Shown here: positions 1 through 7,441 of the stretch, piece after piece
Position numbering within the stretch: the first letter of the stretch is position 1
How the letters are laid out: every line of letters starts with the position of its first letter
DNA from: an uncultured Campylobacter sp.
GTDB lineage: Bacteria > Campylobacterota > Campylobacteria > Campylobacterales > Campylobacteraceae
Direction: 5' to 3'
DNA: 46,945 nucleotides
Assembly (NCBI RefSeq): GCF_938017705.1
Contig: NZ_CALIIS010000088.1
Span: 1 to 46,945 of the forward strand
Position numbers and translations under genes: made by a program
The notes under the pieces: model-generated
Told to the model about the DNA's origin: nothing
Databases searched by the model: none
The model's input: the letters and a program-made list of their open reading frames with translations, nothing else

Positions 1-2
1 GC

Positions 3-707
3 GACGATTTGTTTATGGTATTGTGCGCCGTAGTGCTATTCATCGCACAGATATGGTGGTACGTAAAATGCAATTTCCAAGCCTCTTATTTTACGTTTTA
101 TAATGACAAGCTATTTTATAATTTCATGCAAGGTACAGAGCCCAATAAAATATGCAATCTTACGGATATAGAGAAAATAAGCTTTTACGTGCTTTCAGAG
201 CTTATGGATAGCTTCGGTAGATTTCACTACTTTACCTCCTACGAGCTTTATAAAAAATCATCTATTGGAGTGCATATCGGCAAACTGGCGCTGTTTTTAT
301 ACTATACGATAAATTTTATCTTGCTTGTTTTGCCGTTTAAAATTTTTATGTTGATTAAAAACAAAGAGCCGCTAAGTCTGCTAAATAAAAATATAGTAAT
401 TAGATTTAAAAATCGCAACTATTTTTTGATAAACATCTACTCAAAGCGCGAACTGGATGAAATTTTGCAGTATTGCAAAGATAAAAATATAACCGTAGTC
501 CGACTATCAAACCCGAGGAGATGGGAAAATGGGTATTGCAAAGATAAAAATATAACCGTAGAGCAGAAAACAAATTTCATCCCGCATTGGCAAAATTTTA
601 CCTATTTCACTGATAAAAACGAAATTTGGAGCGATGATTTCGGTGATACGCAAATTCCAAAAGACACGTTTAAGCGAAAGCTTAGGCGATTTTTTAGCTT
701 GGATTAA
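3..707 (+). CDS. hypothetical membrane protein, 5' end probably outside window
   Basis: The reading frame is open to the left edge, so the true start may lie outside; TTG at 9 and ATG at 15 are the first starts inside. A hydrophobic segment covers about the first 20 residues and a second lies near residues 90-115 (numbered from TTG at 9). A polar C-terminal half follows in which an I-V-I-R-F...F-L-I-N-I-Y stretch recalls a bacterial PH-like fold; that resemblance is weak. The motif YCKDKNITV occurs twice, 21 residues apart, from a 28-base exact direct repeat (471-498 and 534-561). Base composition is visibly more AT-rich than the genes after 785, which hints at a different origin. I do not recognise the family. 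Confidence 0.6.
   Translation, partial: DDLFMVLCAVVLFIAQIWWYVKCNFQASYFTFYNDKLFYNFMQGTEPNKICNLTDIEKISFYVLSELMDSFGRFHYFTSYELYKKSSIGVHIGKLALFLYYTINFILLVLPFKIFMLIKNKEPLSLLNKNIVIRFKNRNYFLINIYSKRELDEILQYCKDKNITVVRLSNPRRWENGYCKDKNITVEQKTNFIPHWQNFTYFTDKNEIWSDDFGDTQIPKDTFKRKLRRFFSLD
471..561 (+). repeat. 28-bp exact direct repeat with 63-bp period inside a coding region
   Basis: The 28 bases at 471-498 recur exactly at 534-561. The period of 63 bases equals 21 codons, so the duplication keeps the reading frame and repeats YCKDKNITV. It looks like a recent in-frame tandem duplication of a 21-residue segment whose remaining part has diverged. Confidence 0.9.
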
Positions 708-784
708 AGAGCGATTCCGTCCGTTTCAGCGTAAAATTTAGACCCGCGGGGTAGAATTACAAAAATTTTTACACGGAGCAAACA

Positions 785-1399
785 ATGAAAAATTTCTTTC
801 TAGCCGCAATAGTTTGCGCGCTTTTTAGCGGTTGTGCATATGAAGCGCAGTTTAATCAAAACGCCGATGTGGCGCCGTTTGACGATACTATAAGCGCGAC
901 TAACGCCATGCAAAGTGCGCTCATTTACATCCCTGGCGAGCTAATGGGGACGAAAAGCTACGCCGCAAGCTCGAAGTTAGGCAGAGACGATGAGCTTAAA
1001 ATCGACGTCGGCGAGTTCGTCGCAGGCGAGGCAAAGCGCTTCTTCGGCACCTACCTAAGGCGCGTAAGCGTTACCGACGACGAAAAAGCGCTGCAAGGTA
1101 AAGGGCTCGTTATCGCGCCTGAGCTTAGCTCATTCGGCTTTGGCTTTTACAGCTCCGACGGCATCGACGTTTCGGCAAAGCCCTACGTGCGCTACAATCT
1201 ACGTCTAAAAATGTTTAAAAACGGGAAGCCGATCTACAACCAAAATATCGCCGTGAACGAGCGCAACTTCGGTGAAGAGGAGTTTTTCGGCGGCGGTCAG
1301 GGCTCATACGCGCAGATCGGCGGGATCTTTCAAAAATCGATGGCGAACGACTACGCCGTGCACGCCAGAGAGATTTTGGACGTAATCAACGATAACTAA
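785..1399 (+). CDS. putative outer-membrane or periplasmic lipoprotein
   Basis: This 204-residue protein starts with a short lipoprotein signal peptide: MKN, then a hydrophobic stretch ending in F-S-G-C, with Cys17 as the likely lipidated residue. The mature part is soluble and mixed alpha/beta in character, with a Gly-rich segment (GFGFYSSDG) near residue 115 and an acidic-glycine stretch (EEEFFGGGQGS) near 165. A GGAG ribosome-binding site lies 7 bases before the ATG. It stands alone, with non-coding DNA on both sides. I do not recognise a family beyond lipoprotein; conservation only within Campylobacter would not be surprising. Confidence 0.75.
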   Translation: MKNFFLAAIVCALFSGCAYEAQFNQNADVAPFDDTISATNAMQSALIYIPGELMGTKSYAASSKLGRDDELKIDVGEFVAGEAKRFFGTYLRRVSVTDDEKALQGKGLVIAPELSSFGFGFYSSDGIDVSAKPYVRYNLRLKMFKNGKPIYNQNIAVNERNFGEEEFFGGGQGSYAQIGGIFQKSMANDYAVHAREILDVINDN

Positions 1400-1914
1400 T
1401 CGCGCTTGCGCCTTTGTGCGTGGTAAGCGACATCTGGTTGCTTATTTTTACCTGCCGTCTTGTGGTAAAATTTGTCGCGGCGATCTTGCGACACGCACTT
1501 GCGGATCGTCGCGCCTAAGCTCTATCTAGCGATATAATTAACATGGCTTTAAGGCGCCCATAGACGCGCTTTCTTGCGGGATTTACTCATCTGCGACATT
1601 AAATCCTTTTGATACCGAGTTTACCAGCGCTCTAGGCATAGAATTTATTTCGCAAGCTGGGTTAAATTCCGTAAAATGCGTTATGAAATTAACTTGGCAG
1701 CTTATATTTAAGTGCGGCAAGCCGATAAATTCCGCACCTTGACATACCGCCTAATTCCGTATTTTAGGGCCAAATCCTGCAAATAAATTTTTCGCGTTCG
1801 CTGCTACGCTTGCATAAAATTCCATATTCGCAGCACCAAAAAATTCGCCCTAAATTTAAAGCACCGATTAATATTAATTTTTATGTCATTACTAAATTTT
1901 TTAAGGAGAGAATT
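1400..1914. other. non-coding stretch
   Basis: No credible gene was seen in these 515 bases. The DNA mixes GC-rich patches with AAATTT words. A segment near 1795-1830 (ttcgctgctacgcttgcata) resembles one near 2748-2775 on the same strand, suggesting dispersed decayed repeats. Confidence 0.5.
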
Positions 1915-2305
1915 ATGAAAAAGTTTTATTGCTTCCGTTTGTTTTCGCGGCGCTTTTTGCGGCACCAAGCTGCGATAATGTCCAACTCAAAGCCGCCGTG
2001 GAAGGTATCAATAAGAGTGCGCCGCTGAGAGTCGATGAGATTACCACTTTAACGGGCGCCGAGTGCAAAGACGGCACTTTTATCTACAACTACGAGCTAA
2101 ATGACGGCATGGGGATGAAATTTGACAGTGTCGGAAATGATCAAAAAACCGTGATACAAAATGTCATAGATAGCCAAAATAAGCAAATTTTTGCAACCAG
2201 ATGAAAGTAATGCATCCGCTAATAAACAGCGCGATATGGAGCTATAAGATAAAAAGTGGCGAAGAATTTATAAGGGTAGAATTTAAGCCTAGCGACTGCA
2301 AGTAG
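1915..2305 (+). pseudogene. small lipoprotein gene broken by two single-base frameshifts
   Basis: An ATG at 1915 follows a strong AAGGAG site (1902-1907). After three codons the frame is lost; adding one T to the TTTT run at 1924-1927 would give a normal lipoprotein signal peptide (MKKFLLLPFVFAALFAAPSC). The second frame runs to a stop at 2202-2204. Adding one T to the TTTTT run near 2187-2191 restores a C-terminal segment ending ...IRVEFKPSDCK with a stop at 2303-2305. The restored protein of about 130 residues aligns along its length with the intact minus-strand product at 2883-3365: GINKSAPLRVDE / RINEGAPRRIDD, C-(K/E)-(D/E)-G-(T/S)-FIY-(N/D)-Y, FC...(W/L)-(S/N)-Y-(K/E)-IK, and a final Cys. 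Either it is a recent pseudogene or both lost bases are homopolymer sequencing errors. Confidence 0.8.
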
Positions 2306-2882
2306 GGCTTGCGCGAGATTTAAAATTTAGCGCGGCGTGAGCCTTTGCCTGTTCGCCTGCGCAGCATCCGTTTAAAATTTATTCGCTTCGCTTTTGATTT
2401 CGCCTGTGCAAAAGCAACATGCTAAAATTTCTGCTTAGCTTTTACAGCGCCGCCGCGTATAGTATGACGCGGATCAGCGTGCATTTCGTCGCCACAAAGC
2501 GCTAAAACGCGCCGAGTCCTTTTTGAGCCGCGATCTAATGCGTCAGGTTCTGCCAGTGGCGTTTTTCATTAAAATTTTACTATTTCACGCGGAATTATAT
2601 CTGTGTAGCAACGCAAACACCGCGTAAAGCTTTCGCGCGAAATTCTATAATTTGCGCGGAATTTTATTTGAAATAGCATCGTAGATTTTGAGTCAAAATT
2701 TTAGGATTTATTACTACGCTGCACCTGCTGCGATGAAATTTTGCTAAATTTCGTTCGCGACCTGCTCGCATAAAATTCTGCGTCAAACCATGAGCTTGCT
2801 TGCGAGCTTACAGAGGCACCAGCTGCCAACGTGCCGTCACATAAAACGCGGCTAATCAAATGCCTCGCTTGGGTTTTAAAAT
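2306..2882. other. intergenic region with decayed sequence
   Basis: No intact gene was found between the broken lipoprotein gene and its minus-strand paralogue. It contains the fossil nnr-like fragment listed separately. An open frame at 2701-2886 on the minus strand has no family resemblance or ribosome-binding site and is probably spurious. Confidence 0.6.
2405..2576 (-). pseudogene. decayed fragment of an NAD(P)HX epimerase/dehydratase gene (nnr) N-terminal region
   Basis: The plus-strand text at 2427-2576 aligns with 24597-24740, the part of the intact nnr gene coding for roughly residues 25-72. Shared blocks include gcttagctt..cagcgccgcc, a caaagcgctaaaacgcg block followed by gag(t/c)ccttttt(g/a)agccgc, and ggcgtttt(t/c)cattaaaattt, in the same order and orientation. 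Read on the minus strand it gives M-K-N-A in place of M-E-N-A, then an in-frame stop, and later R-L-K-K in place of R-L-K-K-G, with several small indels. It cannot make a protein. It is best explained as a remnant of a duplicated nnr gene. Confidence 0.7.
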
Positions 2883-3365
2883 TCACCGTTCGCAGCTATT
2901 TTTATCAAGCTTTAGCTGTATTGGCGGCAAGCCCTTTATTTCGTAATTTAACACCATCACTTTGCCAAGCTCCCGCAGGCGCCGCGAAAAATCCGTGCTG
3001 CAAAAGCTGACCTTCGCCTTGGCAAACAGCATCTCTTTTAAAATTTCCGCATCGCCCGCATCCAGTGCGCTGAGGTCTAAATTCGGCGAACTATTTAGCG
3101 CGTAATCGTATATGAAGCTACCCTCTTCGCATGCGGCGCCTTTTAAAATCGTAGCATCGTCGATCCTGCGCGGCGCGCCCTCGTTTATCCGCGATAGCGC
3201 ATCTCGCACCTGTTTGCTTTCGCAGAAATTTCGCTCCAGCTCGCCGCGTTTTTTCTCCGCATAAAATTCCATCGCCACATTTGCCAAAATTCCGATTCCA
3301 AAAAGCACTAGTAAAATTTTAATCGGCTTATTTAGCCGCGCGCTTAAGCTTCGCGCGTCCATCAT
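2883..3365 (-). CDS. membrane-anchored periplasmic protein, paralogue of the broken gene at 1915-2305
   Basis: The start is taken as ATG at 3365, which overlaps the TGA of the upstream methyltransferase (ATGATGG arrangement) and has AAAGGG just before it, so translation is probably coupled. The 160-residue product has an N-terminal hydrophobic anchor (IKILLVLFGIGILANVA) and a soluble domain. That domain holds the block INEGAPRRIDDATILKG, C-E-E-G-S-FIYDY, S-F-C-S and a terminal N-S-C-E-R. Similar small periplasmic proteins of unknown role with two or three conserved cysteines exist in other proteobacteria, as I recall. It is convergent with its damaged paralogue. Function unknown. Confidence 0.7.
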   Translation of the reverse strand: MMDARSLSARLNKPIKILLVLFGIGILANVAMEFYAEKKRGELERNFCESKQVRDALSRINEGAPRRIDDATILKGAACEEGSFIYDYALNSSPNLDLSALDAGDAEILKEMLFAKAKVSFCSTDFSRRLRELGKVMVLNYEIKGLPPIQLKLDKNSCER

Positions 3366-4450
3366 TGCGCCCTTTCGCAGCACAGCAGCGTGTGTCCGAC
3401 GCCTAGTCCGTCGTGAATTTGCGAAATTTTAAGTCCCGCGCGCTGCGTAAATTTAACCATATCGTCCGAGTGATAAATTTTGCTATTGCCGTTTGCCATG
3501 GCTGCGAAATACACACTGATCTGCGTCATGCTATACGCGGCGGTTTCGTAGCGCTGCCTGTCCCAAAACGGCTCCAAAATATAAAGCCGCGCCTGCTCGC
3601 TCATCGACTCCGCCGCACGCGAGAGGATACTTACGATCTGCTCCTCTGCAAAGCAGTCCAAAAACTGACTGAGCCAGATCGCGTCAAAGCCGCTCGGAAA
3701 GCGCGTAGCGGGATCTAGCAGATCGGCCGCAAGCCCCTCTATGCGCTCAGCGCCCTGCGCGCCTGCGACGGCATCTTTCATCATCGAAATTTGCCCTGCA
3801 AGATCCATTATCGTGACGCGCACATTTTCGTCGTAGCCTACGCACCGCTTAGCAAAGCGCCCCGTATTGCCGCCGACGTCTAAAATTTTATCCGTCTTGC
3901 GCGAGAAAATGATCTTTAGCGCGGGCTCAAACGCCAAATCCGAATAAAAATGATCAAACGCGAGCCAACTCTTGCGCACATGCAGCGGCAGATGCGAAAG
4001 CGCCTCGTAGATCGTAGCCCACTGCCCAAAAACCTTTAGTCCCTCTGGTTTGCCCGATTTTAACGTCTCTTCGAGCCTAAAGAGCCCCTCGTAGCACACG
4101 TCGTGGATGAAGTCCATATCCACGCCGACGAGCTCGTCGGTGAGCAGAAAATATCCCGCCTTGCTAAGCCGAAATTTCTCGCCACTCAGCAGCACCGTGC
4201 CGATGCTAAGTGAACTTTCCAGAAGTAGCTTTAACGCGTATTCGCTAAGCGAGAGCTTCTTCGCGATCTCGCTTATACTTAGCCCGCCCTCCGCCTCATG
4301 AAGCACGCTTAAAATTCCAAATTTTTTCATCAGCCGCGAGACTTGAAAGACCACCGGCGCAAAGGCGATCTCATTCGCCGTCCGCTGCGCCTCGCCCGCG
4401 CTTTGACGCTCCACGGCGTAACGATCTAAAAGCTGTTTGGGAAGTTTCAT
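3362..4450 (-). CDS. class I SAM-dependent methyltransferase with N-terminal winged-helix domain
   Basis: Residues about 34-105 look like the dimerisation/winged-helix domain of O-methyltransferases (SISEIAKKLSLSEYALKLLLE). The SAM-binding motif I is ILDVGGNTGRFA at 189-200, followed by an acidic motif II region (TIMDLAGQ) and a Rossmann-type remainder (FDAIWLSQFLDCF at about 254-267, ILEPFWD). At 362 residues it matches the usual length for this family. The substrate is not evident. It is followed by the small membrane protein at 2883-3365 in an overlapping arrangement. The hydrophobic substrates usual for this fold (quinone-like or aromatic compounds) are an inference only. Confidence 0.8.
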   Translation of the reverse strand: MKLPKQLLDRYAVERQSAGEAQRTANEIAFAPVVFQVSRLMKKFGILSVLHEAEGGLSISEIAKKLSLSEYALKLLLESSLSIGTVLLSGEKFRLSKAGYFLLTDELVGVDMDFIHDVCYEGLFRLEETLKSGKPEGLKVFGQWATIYEALSHLPLHVRKSWLAFDHFYSDLAFEPALKIIFSRKTDKILDVGGNTGRFAKRCVGYDENVRVTIMDLAGQISMMKDAVAGAQGAERIEGLAADLLDPATRFPSGFDAIWLSQFLDCFAEEQIVSILSRAAESMSEQARLYILEPFWDRQRYETAAYSMTQISVYFAAMANGNSKIYHSDDMVKFTQRAGLKISQIHDGLGVGHTLLCCERAQ

Positions 4451-4786
4451 TTTTGGTCCTGCTCGTGTAAATTTCGCAAAATTTTAGCAAAAAATTCTAA
4501 CTTTTCTTGCGCCCGCTAAGAATTTACGCGTATCTTAGAATTTTGCGATGAAATTTTAATATTCCGTCTTAAAAATTTAAGTCGTTTTGCAGCTGTATGT
4601 TTATTGAGATAAATTTATAAATTTTGTTTTGAGATCTTGAAAAATTTTCAATTTCGCCGTACAAGATTTGCGGGCGAGAAAAAAGGCTAAAGCGCGATAA
4701 ATTTCTAAAAAATGCGTGTGTTGCTTCACACACCAGCTTTAGACTTTTACGCGCTGTAAATTTAATACTCTAAAGCCACTTTTGAC
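4451..4786. other. intergenic region with terminator-like structure
   Basis: No gene was seen. The stretch separates the nitroreductase end from the methyltransferase start, and it holds the minus-strand terminator candidate at 4679-4742. The promoter of the methyltransferase should lie at about 4460-4600, an AT-rich part in which I could not pick a convincing -10 element. Confidence 0.5.
4679..4742 (-). terminator. probable rho-independent terminator of the recA-eno-nitroreductase operon
   Basis: On the minus strand GTGTGT (plus 4728-4733) and ACACAC (plus 4716-4721) form a 6-bp stem with a 6-base loop, followed by GC and a run of T (plus AAAAAA at 4707-4712). An outer pair, CTAAAGC with GCTTTAG (plus 4736-4742 and 4687-4693), is followed by a second T run. 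It lies about 50 bases past the nitroreductase stop codon. Confidence 0.55.
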
Positions 4787-5416
4787 TTATTCGATCCACT
4801 TTACTACGTCATCCATGCTGCGGCGGATCTTTTGCGGTTGCGGTTTTACGCGGTAGCCGAAAGGCACTAGCAGCGCCACGCGGCGATCGTTCCAATCAAT
4901 GCCTAAAATTTCATTTAGCGCCGCGCGATCAAAGCCCTCCATAGGGCAGCTGTCGATGCCGCGGCTGGCAGCCTCGTTCATCATCGCAAGTGCTGCGAAC
5001 ATGCACTGCGCGTGCGACCAATTAAATAGCTCCTCATCGTCGTTGTGAAAATAACCGCTTAAAAAATCTTGATAAAATTTATGCCTGTCGCCGATATATT
5101 TAGGCGCTTCATCTTTTTTACGCGTAATCATTCGCTCGATATAATCACTTCCTAGCTTTATATCCTTGATCTTTGCTAAAATCACGACCAGATGTGAGCA
5201 AGAGGTGATCTGCGGCTGATTCCACGATTTTTCGCGGATCTGCTCGCGCAGCGCCTTGTTTTGTACAACCAAAAAGTCCCATTGCTCTAGCCCCGTAGAA
5301 CTAGGTGCTAAGATTCCTGCCTGCAAAATGGCGTCGAAATCGGCCTTACCGATTTTTTTGTTCTCGTCAAAAATTTTGCACGCGTGGCGAAATTTCATAA
5401 TCTCTAAATGTGTCAT
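4787..5416 (-). CDS. NAD(P)H-dependent nitroreductase-family oxidoreductase
   Basis: The protein belongs to the FMN-binding nitroreductase family (NfsB/RdxA/FrxA type). It opens with an FMN-phosphate-binding R-H-A-C-K-I-F-D segment (residues 10-17), followed by ILAPSSTGLEQWDFLVV (34-50), typical of this fold, and a C-terminal GIDSCPMEGFD....LLVPFGYR. At 209 residues it is of normal length. In Campylobacter and Helicobacter the relatives reduce quinones and nitro compounds and activate metronidazole. It starts only 9 bases after the CgpA-like gene, so it is probably the last gene of the recA operon. The exact substrate cannot be read from the sequence. Confidence 0.85.
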   Translation of the reverse strand: MTHLEIMKFRHACKIFDENKKIGKADFDAILQAGILAPSSTGLEQWDFLVVQNKALREQIREKSWNQPQITSCSHLVVILAKIKDIKLGSDYIERMITRKKDEAPKYIGDRHKFYQDFLSGYFHNDDEELFNWSHAQCMFAALAMMNEAASRGIDSCPMEGFDRAALNEILGIDWNDRRVALLVPFGYRVKPQPQKIRRSMDDVVKWIE

Positions 5417-5425
5417 AGTCTCTCC

Positions 5426-6616
5426 TTAATTAGAATTTTTGTAAATCAAATACCCGCCATCTTTGCGTCTGATGCTGAGGTTGCCCTCGCGCGAGCGCAC
5501 GCCGATGCGGTAGTAGCCGTCCTCTTTGGTGACGTTGATGTCGCTAAAGCCGCCGATATTTACAGCAAAGCTCGCGCCGCTAAGCGGGATCTCTTGGCGC
5601 CAAAACTCCGCTTCAAGCGTGCCCGAAGCATTTGCGTCGGAGCTTTTGAAATCGTCTGCGGTGATGAGCTGCACGCTGTCTTTGCGAATGACAAATTTTA
5701 ATCCATCGTCAAATTTAAGCGTCTCTAACGGCAGCTCCAGGCGCGGCGCGAAACTAGGCGTGATGCCACTTTGCGAGGCCTGCTTTTGTAAATTTGGATC
5801 AGTCGAAGTAACCGAGACGTCCAGTGCCCTATGTAGCGCGGGTTTGGCGCTAGCGCTTAGCACGAAGTCATCGTGCCAATCAATCGAGCGATTGATATCA
5901 ACGATCTTTTCGTGTAAGACCCCGTCGTCGTCCCTATATCGCACGATCAGGCTTTCGATCGTAAGGGCGTCGGAGGGAAGCGCAAAGGTTTGCTGCGTAA
6001 AATTTTTAGGCGCGGGAGTATTTTGCGACGTGACGGCGGAGCTTTGCGCCGGATTGGAATTTTGCGGAGCAGATTGCGCGTTTTGTTGCATAGTGGAGTT
6101 TTGCACCGTAGAATTCTGTGCTGTAGAATTCTGTGCCGCCCTAAAATTTTGCGCTATCGTAGAATTTGGCTCGCTTACTTCTGGCACGATCGGTAACTCA
6201 TCAGGAGGCGGAAGCATCGCAACTGAAGGCTGCGCAGAAGAGTTCAGCTCCGTTTTTATGACCTGCAAAGGAGCGCCGATGCCCGCTTTGGGGCCAGGAG
6301 CTTTTTTTTCGGTCTGCGAGAGCTGTGCGCTCACGGCTTTTTTGGCGGCGCTTGCTTTAATACTGGAATTAGCTTCTGCGGCGCTTTTTTGCATTGCTGC
6401 GGTAGGGCTTTTAGATGTTTCAGGTCTCATTATAGCTTGCTTTTTAGCGTTTGGGCTTTGCGCACCCTTTTTTGGCTCTTTAATCGCCAAATCGGTAGAA
6501 TTTTGCTCTTTTACCGCGACGATGCTGGATTTCGTAGCGTTTGAATTTGCGCCATTTAAATTCTCTGCGTTTAAAAAAGCGCAAAGACCTAAAATTAGCA
6601 AAGAAATTTTTTTCAT
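5426..6616 (-). CDS. cgpA: CgpA-like periplasmic N-glycoprotein with C-terminal AMIN-like domain
   Basis: Position (recA-eno-FtsB-like-this gene) and layout match C. jejuni Cj1670c (CgpA), a periplasmic glycoprotein. A signal peptide (MKKISLLILGLCAFLNA) is followed by a disordered region rich in Ala, Ser, Asn, Gln and Lys (20-210), with an AQNST-type repeat at 161-175. A folded C-terminal part (about 215-396) resembles an AMIN domain. Seven sites fit the bacterial N-glycosylation sequon D/E-X-N-X-S/T: N39, N83, N125, N242, N329, N361 and N379. E149-P-N-S-T also fits except for the disallowed proline. The start overlaps the end of the upstream gene by 4 bases. Its role is unknown; other AMIN domains help localise proteins in the periplasm. 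Confidence 0.8.
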   Translation of the reverse strand: MKKISLLILGLCAFLNAENLNGANSNATKSSIVAVKEQNSTDLAIKEPKKGAQSPNAKKQAIMRPETSKSPTAAMQKSAAEANSSIKASAAKKAVSAQLSQTEKKAPGPKAGIGAPLQVIKTELNSSAQPSVAMLPPPDELPIVPEVSEPNSTIAQNFRAAQNSTAQNSTVQNSTMQQNAQSAPQNSNPAQSSAVTSQNTPAPKNFTQQTFALPSDALTIESLIVRYRDDDGVLHEKIVDINRSIDWHDDFVLSASAKPALHRALDVSVTSTDPNLQKQASQSGITPSFAPRLELPLETLKFDDGLKFVIRKDSVQLITADDFKSSDANASGTLEAEFWRQEIPLSGASFAVNIGGFSDINVTKEDGYYRIGVRSREGNLSIRRKDGGYLIYKNSN

Positions 6617-7440
6617 TTTTTAAGGTCCGGATCGAGTGAGCGACGCTCTAAATAAAGCTTTTGCAGCTCAGCGTTTTCCTCTTTCAATCGCTCAACATCG
6701 GTGAATAAAAACGCCTTTTCTTTTTGCAGCTGGCGCAGCACTTCAAACGATCGCTTGCCGAACAGCACGTCACCCACAAAGATGCCTGCAAAAACAACGC
6801 AGACGATCAGCGCAAGAGCTGCAAAAATCTGCTTAAGCGGTGAAAACGGATTGATAAAATTCAGCCGTTCTTTTAAATTTTTACGCTTTTTTAAAGTTTT
6901 TTTAGCGGCAGGGGCTGCATTTTGCGGCGCAAAAGAAAATCCTTGCGTGGCATAATTTATGTCTTGCGCCGCAAATCCCGTGTCATTAAAGCCGTGCTCT
7001 ACGCTCTGAGCCGTAAAATCTGCGTCGTTTGGGAAGTGATTTTCTTTCGCGTATAATTCTGCACTCTTTAAATCGCCGCCCACAATAAATTCCGCGCTGT
7101 AAAAGCCCGCATCTGCTTGCGCGCTGCCTTCGTAGTTTCCGCTTGCAGCAGAGCTTTTGCCGCTTAAATTAGAACTGCTGCTTGTGGCTTCAGAGGCAGA
7201 ACCTGCTTCGTCTATACCGCGCGAAGCTCCGTTGCGATTTTTCCGGAAGCCAGCCCCTACCTCGCTAAAACCTCCGCCAAAATTTTCATCGCTATAAAAT
7301 TCATCATCGTCAAAAAAATCGTCCTCGTCAAGGTCTGCGTCTGAATATCTGCCTTGCGTATCCGCGTAATTCGCTCCGTCCGTGTAGGTGCGCTGCGCGC
7401 CGCCCTTTAAGCCCCGCTTGGACTTTTTTTTAAAAAACAT
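6613..7440 (-). CDS. FtsB/DivIC-type septum-formation protein with long acidic N-terminal extension
   Basis: The C-terminal 75 residues are the recognisable part: one membrane segment (204-227) followed by a leucine-rich coiled coil (about 231-267, VLRQLQKEKAFLFTDVERLK), as in FtsB/DivIC proteins of the division complex. The gene sits where C. jejuni has Cj1671c, between eno and cgpA. Residues 1-180 are low in complexity: a basic start (MFFKKKSKRG), a strongly acidic stretch (DLDEDDFFDDDEFYSDE, 36-52), then Ser/Ala/Gly-rich sequence, and a basic patch (KKTLKKRKNLKERL) just before the membrane. FtsB proteins are normally about 100 residues, so the cytoplasmic extension is unusual. It begins right after the eno stop codon. 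Confidence 0.75.
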   Translation of the reverse strand: MFFKKKSKRGLKGGAQRTYTDGANYADTQGRYSDADLDEDDFFDDDEFYSDENFGGGFSEVGAGFRKNRNGASRGIDEAGSASEATSSSSNLSGKSSAASGNYEGSAQADAGFYSAEFIVGGDLKSAELYAKENHFPNDADFTAQSVEHGFNDTGFAAQDINYATQGFSFAPQNAAPAAKKTLKKRKNLKERLNFINPFSPLKQIFAALALIVCVVFAGIFVGDVLFGKRSFEVLRQLQKEKAFLFTDVERLKEENAELQKLYLERRSLDPDLKK

Positions 7441-7441
7441 T

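Noticed and set aside
2701..2886. Minus-strand open frame of 61 codons overlapping the end of the small membrane protein gene
   Set aside because: No ribosome-binding site, no family features; composition like the surrounding non-coding DNA.
5526..6623. 365-codon plus-strand frame antisense to the CgpA-like gene
   Set aside because: It mirrors the biased codon use of the real gene on the other strand and gives a Cys/Ser/Phe-rich product with no recognisable domain.
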